Notes: generated from the letters alone by a model not told the origin. Positions 42,000 to 51,042 are shown, numbered from the stretch's first letter. The stretch is 64,000 bases of DNA from Bacteroidota bacterium (GCA_023458535.1 JAEWYW010000062.1:62001-126000); one strand, 5' to 3'. Program-made: numbers and translations.

Positions 42000-43010
42000 A
42001 TGAGAAAATTCTTGTTGCCACTTTTCTCAGTGGTAGTTCTGGCGAGCTGTTCGCCCACGCAATCCATGAACGGTGCGTTTACAAAAAGCTATGAAAGCAT
42101 CAAAAGTGAAGAACTAAAGAAAAATCTGTACGTAATTGCTTCTGATGAAATGGAAGGTAGAGATACAGGCAGTCCGGGACAGAAAAAAGCTGGTGAATAT
42201 ATCGTTAATTATTACAAATCTTTAGGAGTTACTTATCCCAAAACTTTAGGTTCCTATTATCAAAAAGTTCCTTCTTCATTCATGAAAAAGTGGGGTGGTG
42301 GTAATTTACCAGATTCTGAAAATATTTTAGCTTTTATCGAAGGTTCACAGAAACCTGAAGAGATCATCGTTATATCCGCGCATTACGATCATGTAGGCAT
42401 GAAAAATGGCGTGGTTTACAATGGTGCAGACGATGATGGCAGTGGAACCGTTGCGGTAATGCAGATTGCCAAAGCATTCCAGGAGGCTAAAAAAGCAGGA
42501 AAAGGTCCTAAAAGATCTATATTGTTTCTCCATGTAACAGGTGAGGAACATGGTTTATTTGGCTCCGATTATTATTCTCAAAACCCAGTTTTCCCTTTGG
42601 CAAACACCGTGGCTAATTTAAATATAGACATGATTGGTCGCGACGATCCTGAAAACAGAGGCAAACAGTACGTGTATGTTATTGGTTCTGATATGTTGAG
42701 TTCGGAGTTGAAGGTTATTAATGAAGCTGCTAATGCAAAAACTGTAAAACTGGATTTGAATTATAAATACGATGATCCTAAAGATCCAAACAGATTGTAT
42801 TACAGATCCGACCATTATAATTTTGCAAAAAATAATATACCCGTAGCTTTCTACTTTGATGGTATTCATGAAGATTATCACAAACCTAGCGACAAGCCAG
42901 AAAAAATTGATTATCCTTTGCTTCAAAAAAGAACGCAGCTCGTGTTTACAACAGCTTGGGATTTAGCTAACAGAGATACGAGAATTATAGTTGACAAAAA
43001 ACCTCAGTAA
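42000..43010 (+). CDS. M28-family zinc aminopeptidase lipoprotein
   Basis: 336 aa from ATG 42000 with lipobox VLASCSPT; this start is supported by the signal peptide and the -7 box. Zinc ligands are visible: SAHYDHVG (His, Asp), NGADDDGSG (bridging Asp), TGEEHGLFGS (Glu pair), NIDMIGRDD (Asp) and DGIHEDYHKPSD (His). A Bacteroidetes periplasmic or surface peptidase. Confidence 0.9.
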   Translation: MRKFLLPLFSVVVLASCSPTQSMNGAFTKSYESIKSEELKKNLYVIASDEMEGRDTGSPGQKKAGEYIVNYYKSLGVTYPKTLGSYYQKVPSSFMKKWGGGNLPDSENILAFIEGSQKPEEIIVISAHYDHVGMKNGVVYNGADDDGSGTVAVMQIAKAFQEAKKAGKGPKRSILFLHVTGEEHGLFGSDYYSQNPVFPLANTVANLNIDMIGRDDPENRGKQYVYVIGSDMLSSELKVINEAANAKTVKLDLNYKYDDPKDPNRLYYRSDHYNFAKNNIPVAFYFDGIHEDYHKPSDKPEKIDYPLLQKRTQLVFTTAWDLANRDTRIIVDKKPQ

Positions 43011-43011
43011 G

Positions 43012-43797
43012 ATGAAAAGGAGTTTATTAATAATTTTTTCAACACTTTCATTTTTAACGTATGCACAGGAGGATAATGTGGATTATGAACTTAGAAATGA
43101 TGAGAAAATGGGCTACATCATCAACAAAGCTGGTAACAAAGTTGAGGGTATTGTACGTCTCAACGGAGATGCTCAGAATCCTTGGAATAATCAGAAAAAG
43201 GTAAAATTTATTGCCTCCACCAATATTGATAAAGCTAAAAAGAAGCAGAAATTTACTACCTACGATCCAGACGAGTTGAAAGGATACATGGCATATGACG
43301 GTGATGTAGAAAGAGTTTTTGAATCGGTGAAATACACCAATTTTAAAGAAGGCAACAATACGGCAACGGGCGGTTTAAGTGGCGCATTAAAGACATTTAA
43401 CAATGTTACAAAATCTGAACAGTTTGCAGAGCTTATTGAAGATGGTAAAATAAAGGTGTATAAAATTTATGGTTATCCAACCACTTTCTCGGCTGGAAGT
43501 CAGATTCAGGAAGCTGAAAAAGAAACCAAAAGACTGAGAGATTTTCCTGGTTATATTTATTCTAAAAGAGGTAGCAAACCTAAAGAATTAAACCATACAG
43601 AAATAAAAACCATCATCGGCGATTGCAGCGTTGTGAAGACAAAATTTGATAAAGGTGAATATGCTTCTGCAAAAGCAGGGAATGAAAAAAAATCAGCCAT
43701 TGGAAGATTTATAAAGAACGAAGTTGACAATGCAAAATCCAATGTGCCGCAAATGGTAGATGAAATTATTGTAGATTATAACAATAGCTGTAAATAA
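43012..43797 (+). CDS. Secreted protein of unknown function
   Basis: 261 aa from ATG 43012, 1 nt after the peptidase stop. Signal peptide MKRSLLIIFSTLSFLTYAQ. The mature part is basic with mixed alpha and beta; MGYIINKAGNKVEGIVRLNG near residue 35 resembles small domains in other flavobacterial secreted proteins. No named family. Probably co-transcribed with the M28 peptidase. Confidence 0.7.
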   Translation: MKRSLLIIFSTLSFLTYAQEDNVDYELRNDEKMGYIINKAGNKVEGIVRLNGDAQNPWNNQKKVKFIASTNIDKAKKKQKFTTYDPDELKGYMAYDGDVERVFESVKYTNFKEGNNTATGGLSGALKTFNNVTKSEQFAELIEDGKIKVYKIYGYPTTFSAGSQIQEAEKETKRLRDFPGYIYSKRGSKPKELNHTEIKTIIGDCSVVKTKFDKGEYASAKAGNEKKSAIGRFIKNEVDNAKSNVPQMVDEIIVDYNNSCK

Positions 43798-43802
43798 AAA
43801 AG

Positions 43803-43874
43803 TGACTCTGCCAAGAATCGAACTTGGATCTAAAGTTTAGGAAACTTCTATTCTATCCGTTGAACTACAGAGCC
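43803..43874 (-). tRNA. tRNA-Arg (anticodon CCT)
   Basis: The minus strand forms a cloverleaf: acceptor GGCTCTG pairs with CAGAGTC, T-arm CCAAGTTCGATTCTTGG, and anticodon stem GAAGT/ACTTT around loop TTCCTAA, giving CCT at 34-36. It reads AGG. CCA is not encoded. A second arginine tRNA in the window besides ACG. Confidence 0.94.
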
Positions 43875-43875
43875 T

Positions 43876-44334
43876 CTTGAGTTTCTTCATTACAATGTAC
43901 AAAAAATAGATGAAAGCAGACTTTTAAAGTCTGCTTTTTTTTCATAAAAGAATCCACTCTTTAGAAGTGGATTCAGTACATAAAACATCTCATTTTTTTA
44001 GTTAGACAACAACAAAAAAGCACAGCGAGAAGGTGCTGTGCTTAAATTTTTATTTCAAATTTAATTGGAAATTCTATTCCGCAAAAAATTAAATTAGGTT
44101 TCACCAGTTTGTTTTTACAGATTAAATATACAACATAAATGAATCGGTCATGTAAATTTAATGTTAAAATTCTCATTTTTTCCACAATTAATATGTGGAA
44201 TACCTAAGAACTGAATACTGATAAGTGTTTCGATATGCTATTACTACAATATTTTTAGGAAAAATTCAATAAAATATTAAAATACTGGCATGAAAATTGA
44301 AAATTCTGATAAATAATAAATAAAGTTTAAAGAC
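43876..44334. other. Gene-free region with three hairpins
   Basis: No coding sequence is supported in these 460 bp. Three inverted repeats follow each other: AAAGCAGACTT / AAGTCTGCTTT (43913-43937, with T8, a likely plus-strand terminator), GAATCCACT / AGTGGATTC (43948-43972), and AAGCACAGC / GCTGTGCTT (44019-44044). The rest is AT-rich and unremarkable. Confidence 0.5.
43913..43942 (+). terminator. Plus-strand terminator beyond tRNA-Arg(CCT)
   Basis: Stem of 11 bp with a 3-nt loop followed by T8 on the plus strand. It would stop transcripts from the 43012-43797 gene after they run through the antisense of the tRNA. Confidence 0.6.
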
Positions 44335-44789
44335 ATGAAAAAATAATAGCACTCATTTTATTCGTTGGAACCTTTAGTTTTGTTTACTCACAGTCAGATC
44401 ATTATAACAATTACCGAAGAAGTATAACGGATGTGAACTGGCAAACGCTAGTGGCTGAATTATTGCTGACGCTGCAACAGAAAGATCAGCTTTTTGCTTT
44501 GAATAGCAGATATCCTACCTACGACTCGTGGAATACAAAATATGTCAATAATCCAGACAGATGGAGAACAGACAGATATTATGAGATTGAACGTATTTTA
44601 GGACCAACTAAGTTCACGAAGTTTAAAAACAAATGCTATAACGGTCAGAATCCCGTAGCGGTTTATAACAGAAATAAAAACAATTACAAACCACACACTA
44701 AAGGAAATAAAAATGGTAAGGTGGTTAAAGCACATGGTGGAAAAGCACATGCAAATGGCAAAGGCCACGGAAAGGGTAAAAACAAATAA
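44335..44789 (+). pseudogene. Small secreted basic protein, frameshift in the signal peptide
   Basis: ATG 44335 is followed by A6 and then TAATAG, ending the frame at codon 3. With one more A (A7) it reads MKKIIALILFVGTFSFVYSQ, a good signal peptide, and continues without stop to 44789 (about 150 aa). As sequenced, only a GTG at 44433 inside the mature part could start translation. The mature protein holds conserved-looking WQTLVAELLLTLQQKDQL and ERILGPTKFTKFKNKCY, then an H/G/K-rich tail (AHGGKAHANGKGHGKGKNK). The family is unknown to me. The single-base loss in a homopolymer could be an error, a real mutation or phase variation. Confidence 0.6.
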
Positions 44790-44813
44790 TTCTTTACATT
44801 GAATAATTAAAAA

Positions 44814-44840
44814 AAAACCTGCAAAACTGCAGGTTTTTTT
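44814..44840. terminator. Bidirectional terminator between the frameshifted gene and uvrA
   Basis: 10-bp stem AAAACCTGCA / TGCAGGTTTT with a 4-nt loop, A-run before and T-run after, so it can stop both convergent genes. Confidence 0.85.
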
Positions 44841-44843
44841 GTT

Positions 44844-47630
44844 TTATAACTTTTCCTTAATGTATTTGGCGGTATGTGATTTTTTATTTTTTATCAAATC
44901 TTCGGGAGTACCTGTAAAAACTACTTCACCACCGTGCTTACCAGCCTCAGGACCAATATCAATAATATAATCTGCTGTTTTGATGATGTCGGGTTGATGT
45001 TCAATAACTATTACAGAATGTCCCAAATCTATTAATGCCTGCAGAGACTTTAAAAGCTTATTAATATCATGAAAGTGCAGTCCAGTAGAAGGTTCATCAA
45101 AAATAAAAAGCGTTTTTTCATTGGTAACACCTTTTACAAGGAATGAAGCCAATTTAACCCTTTGAGCTTCACCTCCAGAAAGTGTCGAAGAAGACTGCCC
45201 CAGTTGTAAATAGCCTAAACCAACGTCCTGTAAGGGTTTTAGTTTGGTGACTATTTTATCTTCATTGTTTTCCGTAAAAAATACCAAAGCCTCATCTACA
45301 GTCATTTTAAGAACATCGGAAATATTTTTCTCATCGAATTTTACTTCCAGTATTTCATTTTTAAATCTATTACCATGGCAAACTTCACATTCCAATTCTA
45401 TATCGGCCATAAACTGCATGGATACGTTAATAACACCTTCACCTTTGCATTCATCACATCTACCACCATCTACATTGAAAGAAAAATGTTTAGGCTTATA
45501 ACCCATCATTTTAGCAAGTTTTTGCTTCGAAAACAAATCTCTAATATCGTCGTAGGCCTTTAAGTAAGTAACTGGGTTGGATCGCGAAGATTTTCCAATG
45601 GGGTTTTGATCGATTAATTCAATATTTTTAATGAGCTTTTTCGGAAATTCAACACTGTCGTAATCTGCTTTTTTTCCGCCCATACCCAACTGAATCTGAA
45701 TGTCGTTGGTAAGAATTTCTTTCATTAGGGTAGATTTGCCACTTCCCGAAACGCCTGTAATGACGGATAGCACCTCTAAAGGAATATCTACATCAATATT
45801 TTTAAGGTTATTTTGTCGGGCACCCTTAATGTGAATCCATTCTTTAGGACTTCTTCTTTTTTTGGGAACCTCAATTTCTAATGTTCCTGTAAGATACTGT
45901 GATGTTAATGTTTTACCTTTCTTTAAATCTTTAAAATCGCCTGCAAAAACAAGCTCTCCGCCCAAATATCCAGCTTCAGGACCAATATCAATAATATAAT
46001 CAGCAGCACGCATTACATCTTCGTCGTGTTCCACCACAATTACCGTATTGCCTAAATCTCTAAGGTTTTTTAAAACACCAATAAAGTTTTCGGTATCTCG
46101 GGAATGCAGACCAATTGACGGTTCATCGAGGATGTAAATAGAACCCACCAGCGAGCTTCCTAAACTTGTTGCGAGGTTAATTCTCTGGCTTTCGCCACCG
46201 GAAAGCGTATTGGAAGTTCTGTTTAATGTTAAATATCCTAAACCTACTTTTAGTAAGAAATCTAAACGTGTGGTGATTTCGTAAAGCAATCTTTTGGCAA
46301 TTTCTGTGTCGTGCTCAGATAATTGTAAACCATTGATTAATGGAAGCAGTTCATCTAAGGGAAGTTCAATTAATGACTGAATATTATGGCCATCAATCTT
46401 TACCCATTTTGTTTCTTCACGCAAGCGAAGACCTTCACAAGTTGGACAAATTGTTTTGCCACGATATCTCGAAAGCATCACACGATACTGTATTTTGTAC
46501 AGATTCTCTTCCACCATTGCAAAAAAATTATTGATGCTCGGGAAGTTTCTGCTGCTATCTCCCTTCCAGAGTAAATTTTTCTGCTCTTTGGTTAACTGAA
46601 AATAGGGTTTATGGATAGGGAAGCCTTTTGCTTTTTTAATGAAATTTTTCTTCCATTCGCTCATACTTTCGCCTTTCCAAGCGGCAACGGCATCTTCAAA
46701 AACCGATAAATTTTTATTAGGAATTACCAAATCCTCATCTATGCCGATTACTTTTCCGTAACCTTCACAAGTGGGGCATGCGCCATAAGGATTATTAAAA
46801 CTAAAAAAGTGAATGTTGGGTTCTAAAAACTCAATCCCATCCAACTCAAATTTATTTGAAAACTCTTTAATGTTGTCGTTTGATGTGTTTTTAAGATACA
46901 AATAACCGCGTCCTTCATAAAATGCCATTTGCACGGAATCCGCAAGCCTCTGTAAGAAACTTTCATCATCCTCATAAGAAAATCTGTCTATGACGAGCTG
47001 TATTTGCATGTCTTTTTCGGGTTGAAAGCCGAAACTCTCTAAATCTTCGATTCCCACCATGTTTCCATTGATTTCTAATCTCGTAAAACCGGAAACTTTA
47101 AGGGTATTTAATGTTTCTGCAAAGTTTTCGAAATTATATTCTAAGGGAACGCTTAAAACAAAAACAGCATCTTTATCCGAGAGTTTAATGAAGTCGATTA
47201 CATCTGTTACACTATCCTTTTTTACTTCTTCACCAGAAACTGGAGAAAATGTACGCCCGATACGCGCAAAAAGCAACTTCATATAGTCGTAAATTTCTGT
47301 GGACGTCCCAACAGTAGATCTCGGATTAGAAGAAATTACTTTCTGTTGAATCGCTATAGAAGGCGCTAAACCTTTGATGTCATCTACTTTTGGTTTTTCT
47401 AATTTTCCTAAGAACTGACGCGCATAAGAACTCAAACTTTCCACATACCTGCGTTGGCCTTCCGCATAAATGGTATCAAAAGCCAGGGAAGATTTGCCAC
47501 TACCAGAAACACCAGTGATAACAATAAGTTTATTTTTGGGGATAATAACATCTATATGTTTCAGATTGTTAAGATGTGCATTCTTAACGAAAATTTCTTT
47601 TTTTATATCGATTTTGGTCGGTGTCTTCAT
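44844..47630 (-). CDS. uvrA: Excinuclease ABC subunit A
   Basis: 928 aa, the damage-recognising ATPase of nucleotide excision repair. Two ABC modules: Walker A GVSGSGKSSLAFD at residue ~37 and GVSGSGKSTLMKE near 635. Zinc sites CPTCEGYG and CDECKGEG...CEVCHG. Both LSGGE signatures and DEPS (ILDEPSIGLH, IFDEPSTGLH) are intact. A TAATTTTG -7 box is 17 nt upstream. Confidence 0.97.
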   Translation of the reverse strand: MKTPTKIDIKKEIFVKNAHLNNLKHIDVIIPKNKLIVITGVSGSGKSSLAFDTIYAEGQRRYVESLSSYARQFLGKLEKPKVDDIKGLAPSIAIQQKVISSNPRSTVGTSTEIYDYMKLLFARIGRTFSPVSGEEVKKDSVTDVIDFIKLSDKDAVFVLSVPLEYNFENFAETLNTLKVSGFTRLEINGNMVGIEDLESFGFQPEKDMQIQLVIDRFSYEDDESFLQRLADSVQMAFYEGRGYLYLKNTSNDNIKEFSNKFELDGIEFLEPNIHFFSFNNPYGACPTCEGYGKVIGIDEDLVIPNKNLSVFEDAVAAWKGESMSEWKKNFIKKAKGFPIHKPYFQLTKEQKNLLWKGDSSRNFPSINNFFAMVEENLYKIQYRVMLSRYRGKTICPTCEGLRLREETKWVKIDGHNIQSLIELPLDELLPLINGLQLSEHDTEIAKRLLYEITTRLDFLLKVGLGYLTLNRTSNTLSGGESQRINLATSLGSSLVGSIYILDEPSIGLHSRDTENFIGVLKNLRDLGNTVIVVEHDEDVMRAADYIIDIGPEAGYLGGELVFAGDFKDLKKGKTLTSQYLTGTLEIEVPKKRRSPKEWIHIKGARQNNLKNIDVDIPLEVLSVITGVSGSGKSTLMKEILTNDIQIQLGMGGKKADYDSVEFPKKLIKNIELIDQNPIGKSSRSNPVTYLKAYDDIRDLFSKQKLAKMMGYKPKHFSFNVDGGRCDECKGEGVINVSMQFMADIELECEVCHGNRFKNEILEVKFDEKNISDVLKMTVDEALVFFTENNEDKIVTKLKPLQDVGLGYLQLGQSSSTLSGGEAQRVKLASFLVKGVTNEKTLFIFDEPSTGLHFHDINKLLKSLQALIDLGHSVIVIEHQPDIIKTADYIIDIGPEAGKHGGEVVFTGTPEDLIKNKKSHTAKYIKEKL

Positions 47631-47646
47631 AATGAAAATAAGACTG

Positions 47647-47654
47647 CAAAATTA
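47647..47654 (-). promoter_or_regulatory. -7 box of uvrA
   Basis: The minus strand reads TAATTTTG (TAnnTTTG), 16 nt before the uvrA start codon. Confidence 0.5.
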
Positions 47655-47687
47655 CGATTTTTTTAACGATTATTTTTCGAAACCTTC

Positions 47688-47718
47688 TTGTACGATTATT
47701 AAAATTTAGTTAACATTG
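47688..47718 (+). promoter_or_regulatory. Promoter of the 16-residue mini-gene
   Basis: TTG (47688-47690), a 20-nt spacer and TAACATTG (47711-47718, one mismatch from TAnnTTTG). It is followed 23 nt later by a start codon. Confidence 0.4.
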
Positions 47719-47741
47719 TAAAAGATTTTAATGCTAATAAA

Positions 47742-47792
47742 ATGAAAAAATTATTCAAAGATTTTATTACGCATTTGATGAGGAAAAGATAA
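47742..47792 (+). CDS. Possible 16-residue cationic peptide gene
   Basis: ATG to TAA encodes MKKLFKDFITHLMRKR. It has a -33/-7 promoter match upstream (47688-47718), A-rich ribosome entry sequence and a good terminator 11 nt after the stop (47803-47832). Net charge is about +5, and it could form an amphipathic helix. It may be a leader, a type I toxin or a small regulator; the short frame could be chance. Confidence 0.4.
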   Translation: MKKLFKDFITHLMRKR

Positions 47793-47802
47793 GAGTAGAA
47801 AA

Positions 47803-47832
47803 AGATTCCAATGTTTTTGGAATCTCTTTTTT
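47803..47832 (+). terminator. Terminator of the mini-gene
   Basis: 9-bp stem AGATTCCAA / TTGGAATCT, 5-nt loop, followed by CT7. Confidence 0.75.
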
Positions 47833-47926
47833 TATGATTAATATCATGCTGTGCATGAGTTTTAGTATTCTTTTTTTCTTCTACATTTGATGACTTGTAA
47901 AGTATAAAATGCATTAAAAGTTAATT

Positions 47927-49744
47927 ATGAGGAAAATATTTGCAGGTGCTTTGTTTCTAGGTGTTTATATTACAGCCATTGCGCAGAAGGAATTTTCGGA
48001 GATCAACGAAGTGGAAGTGCAGGGGAAATTAATTTCGGAAACATATAAAAATCTTAATCAGAATATTGAAGTTCTCACCAGAAAAGAGATTGAACAGCTT
48101 CCCGCTGCAAGCATCGATGAGGTTTTACAGTTTGTGAGTGGTGTAGATATCCGCAGGAGAGGTGCCAACGGCGTGCAGAGTGATGTTACTTTCCGTGGAA
48201 GCAGCTTCGAGCAAGTTCTCATTTTAATTAATGGTATTCGAATGAATGACTCTCAAACGGGTCATAACTCTTTAAATATTCCAGTAAATTTAGACAATGT
48301 TGAAAGGATAGAGGTGATAAAAGGTCCTGCAGCAAGGCGATTCGGACAAAACGCTTACGCCGGGGTGATCAATATTATTACTAAATCTTACGCAGGAAAA
48401 AGAGTAAAGATAACTGCCGATGGTGGCGACTACAGCTTATATGGTTTAGGATTTACTGGAGATTTCGGTACTGAAAAATTTTCTAACTCTTTGCAAGCCA
48501 GTACTTCATCATCAGAGGGATACCGACATAATACGGATTTCGAAATCAGAAATGTTTTTTATCAAAATCAAATTAAAATCAACAGAGGAAATGTGCAGAT
48601 GCAGGCGGGCTTTTCTGAGAAAAAATTTGGTGCCAATGGGTTTTATGCATCCGCTAAAGCTACGGAGCAGTATGAAGAAATGCAGGCTTCCATTGTAAGC
48701 GTTGCTGCACAGCAGGATTATGGTCGCCTTAAGATGAATACCAATGCATATTGGCGTAGAGGACAAGATTTTTATTTATACGACAGAAATAATGAGAAAA
48801 TCTACCGAAATATGCATATCGGTAACAATGTAGGTGGTGAAATCTCTGCCAATTACACCTCAAATCTCGGTGTTACAGCATTAGGTGTGGAGCTGAGAAA
48901 AGAGTTTTTGGTAAGCAACAATTTAGGAACGAGAAATCGTTTTGTGACACAGACATTTCTAGAGCATCATTTTTCTTTGCTGAATAAAAAACTTCAAATT
49001 ACACCAGGAATTTCTTGGGCAAATTATTCCACCAATGGTAATTTCTTTTATCCAGGTTTAGATGTTGGCTACCATATTAATAATGCTCATAAAATTTACG
49101 GAAATGTTGGCAAGGTGCACAGAGTGCCTAGTTTTACAGATCTTTATTATGTGAGCAAAACTGAGGTTGGAAACCCCAATCTGCTTCCAGAAAATGCGTT
49201 GTCTTCAGAAGTTGGCTATCAGTTTTTAAGTTCAACAATTCAAGCAAAAGCAAGTGTCTTTATGAGAGATTCCAACAATTCTATCGACTGGATTAAAAAT
49301 CAGCCAGAAGATAGTGTCTGGAGAGCGGAGAATGTTGGAAAAATAAATACTAAAGGTTTTGAAGCTGAATTTAAACATCAGTTAAATTCTTGGTTGAATT
49401 ATGGAGTGAGTTATACATATATCGACAGCAAAATGAGACAACCAGAACAATTTACATCAAGATATGTCATCGAAAATTTACGGCATCAGGTGGTAAGCTC
49501 GCTGGGTGTTAAATTCCTACGATACTTCTCCAATGAAATTTCATACAGATATATAGAGAGGGTTACGACGGGAAGTTATCAACTTTTAGATGAAAAATTA
49601 AGCTTCAAAAAAGATCAGTTGGGTATTCATTTAACCATTAACAATCTTACCAATGTTAATTATACAGAAGCTTTTGGGGTGCCGATGCCGAGAAGATGGT
49701 TTCAGTTAGGCTTTTCGTACGAACTGAAATTTGATGGCAAATAA
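47927..49744 (+). CDS. TonB-dependent outer-membrane receptor, BtuB-like
   Basis: 605 aa with a signal peptide (to about residue 19). Plug domain: LPAASIDEVLQFVSGVDIRRRG, then FRGSSFEQVLILINGIRMND and the IEVIKGPAARRFGQNAYAGVINI block. The rest is beta-barrel, ending ...RRWFQLGFSYELKF. Short for a Bacteroidetes receptor and without the carboxypeptidase-like domain of SusC, so it is a classic small-molecule type (vitamin B12 or iron chelate). No B12 riboswitch found upstream. Confidence 0.88.
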   Translation: MRKIFAGALFLGVYITAIAQKEFSEINEVEVQGKLISETYKNLNQNIEVLTRKEIEQLPAASIDEVLQFVSGVDIRRRGANGVQSDVTFRGSSFEQVLILINGIRMNDSQTGHNSLNIPVNLDNVERIEVIKGPAARRFGQNAYAGVINIITKSYAGKRVKITADGGDYSLYGLGFTGDFGTEKFSNSLQASTSSSEGYRHNTDFEIRNVFYQNQIKINRGNVQMQAGFSEKKFGANGFYASAKATEQYEEMQASIVSVAAQQDYGRLKMNTNAYWRRGQDFYLYDRNNEKIYRNMHIGNNVGGEISANYTSNLGVTALGVELRKEFLVSNNLGTRNRFVTQTFLEHHFSLLNKKLQITPGISWANYSTNGNFFYPGLDVGYHINNAHKIYGNVGKVHRVPSFTDLYYVSKTEVGNPNLLPENALSSEVGYQFLSSTIQAKASVFMRDSNNSIDWIKNQPEDSVWRAENVGKINTKGFEAEFKHQLNSWLNYGVSYTYIDSKMRQPEQFTSRYVIENLRHQVVSSLGVKFLRYFSNEISYRYIERVTTGSYQLLDEKLSFKKDQLGIHLTINNLTNVNYTEAFGVPMPRRWFQLGFSYELKFDGK

Positions 49745-49831
49745 AACTATTAAATTACTCATAATATTCCTTCAATTTTCAATATTAACAAAACTTAAAC
49801 TAGAGAATATGGTTTGTTAATATTTAAGTAA

Positions 49832-49839
49832 TACTTTTG
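49832..49839 (+). promoter_or_regulatory. -7 box of the DUF2490 gene
   Basis: TACTTTTG matches TAnnTTTG, 14 nt before the start codon; a TTG lies 15 nt further upstream. Confidence 0.5.
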
Positions 49840-49853
49840 CAAAAATTCTATCA

Positions 49854-50570
49854 ATGAAACGTTTGTTATTGGCTTTCTCAATGCTTGTAATTACAGGAAA
49901 AGCCTTCGCACAGGAGCATCCATCCAATTTTACGGCAATCTCTCTGAATTATAAATTTCATCCGAAATTTTTTCTTTATGCTGAAGGTCAGTTGCGTTCC
50001 ATTGAAGATTTTTCTTATCCCGATTATTACGAAATAAAAGGAGGGCTTGGTTACAATATTGGTAAGCATAAGCCTTTGCTGGGTATCGGAAGGTATGTGA
50101 ACTACAAAAACCATTCATTAAGCAGGGAAGAACTGAGAATCTGGGTGCAGGATGTTTACGAATTTAAAAAAGGTATCGTAAAGTTTGAAAACCGTCTTCG
50201 TATTGAGCAGGCTTGGTTCAATGATATCAGCAACGATAAAAAATATACACGAAACAGATACCGTTACAGATTGAATGTTTCAGTACCGTTAAACGCTAAA
50301 GAGGTGAAGCCGGGAACTGTTTTCGCAAACGTATATGACGAAGTTTTCTTTATTTCTCCCATGAAGCCTACCTTCGCCAGAAACAGAGTTTATGGTGGTT
50401 TTGGATACCAGGCAGACAAAACATTCGGTGTAGCGGCAGGATACCTTTGGCAGCGTGAGTTTGAAGCTAAAGGCAACAAAAATTTACATTTTGTATATTT
50501 AGCTTTGAACATTAACATTGATGGTACCGACCACGAGGAGAAGACTTACGATTTCCCAGGTGCCGACTAG
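49854..50570 (+). CDS. DUF2490 outer-membrane beta-barrel protein
   Basis: 238 aa. Signal peptide to about residue 20 (...ITGKAFAQ). Alternating strands and the RNRYRYRLNVSVPLNAKEVKPGTVFANVYDEVFF region are typical of DUF2490, an outer-membrane barrel of unknown function. Overlaps by 4 bp (50567-50570) with the convergent HD hydrolase gene. Confidence 0.85.
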   Translation: MKRLLLAFSMLVITGKAFAQEHPSNFTAISLNYKFHPKFFLYAEGQLRSIEDFSYPDYYEIKGGLGYNIGKHKPLLGIGRYVNYKNHSLSREELRIWVQDVYEFKKGIVKFENRLRIEQAWFNDISNDKKYTRNRYRYRLNVSVPLNAKEVKPGTVFANVYDEVFFISPMKPTFARNRVYGGFGYQADKTFGVAAGYLWQREFEAKGNKNLHFVYLALNINIDGTDHEEKTYDFPGAD

Positions 50571-51013
50571 TATTTGTTGATGAGGAATCTGTAGGCTTTA
50601 AGATATTTGTTAAATCTTCTTATGTCTTTTTCCGTAAGTTCCCTGTTGACTCTCCGAAGGTCCATATTGTCGCGTAAATCATTCAGTTTTACAGCAATGG
50701 CAAGTGAGGATTTTTCTATTCTTTTGATGAAATCGTCGTAATATTCTTCAGGGGATATCTTGGTGAGGCATTTTACAGCAAAAAGAATGTATTCGGGGAA
50801 GCCTTCGCTGCGCAGATACTCATAACTGAATTCTTCTGGGTGATCTTCTACCACATCGTGCAATACACCAACGATTTTTTCGTCCATGGTTTTTCCATAG
50901 TTCATGACGCGCATTACATGAGCAATATAAGGAGCATCGTACTTATCTTTTTGACCTTTATGAGCCTTGTCGACAATTTTGATAGCTTTATTTAAAAGTT
51001 CTTCTTTTGTCAT
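50567..51013 (-). CDS. Single-domain HD hydrolase, RelA/SpoT-like (small alarmone hydrolase type)
   Basis: 148 aa. Helices carry APYIAHVMRV, then LHDVVEDHPEEFSYEYLR with HDxxED, and VKLNDLRDNMDLRR with ND, the metal and nucleotide residues of RSH hydrolases. No synthetase, TGS or ACT domain. It resembles MESH1/SAH enzymes that hydrolyse (p)ppGpp or NADPH. Activity is inferred; residues fit. A full-length RSH was not seen in the window. Confidence 0.75.
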   Translation of the reverse strand: MTKEELLNKAIKIVDKAHKGQKDKYDAPYIAHVMRVMNYGKTMDEKIVGVLHDVVEDHPEEFSYEYLRSEGFPEYILFAVKCLTKISPEEYYDDFIKRIEKSSLAIAVKLNDLRDNMDLRRVNRELTEKDIRRFNKYLKAYRFLINKY

Positions 51014-51042
51014 CAGTTGAAAAAAAATTGAGTTTCAAAAAT

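Noticed and set aside
47631..47926. Cobalamin riboswitch upstream of the TonB-dependent receptor
   Set aside because: No B12-box or long conserved fold; the region instead holds the mini-gene and its terminator.
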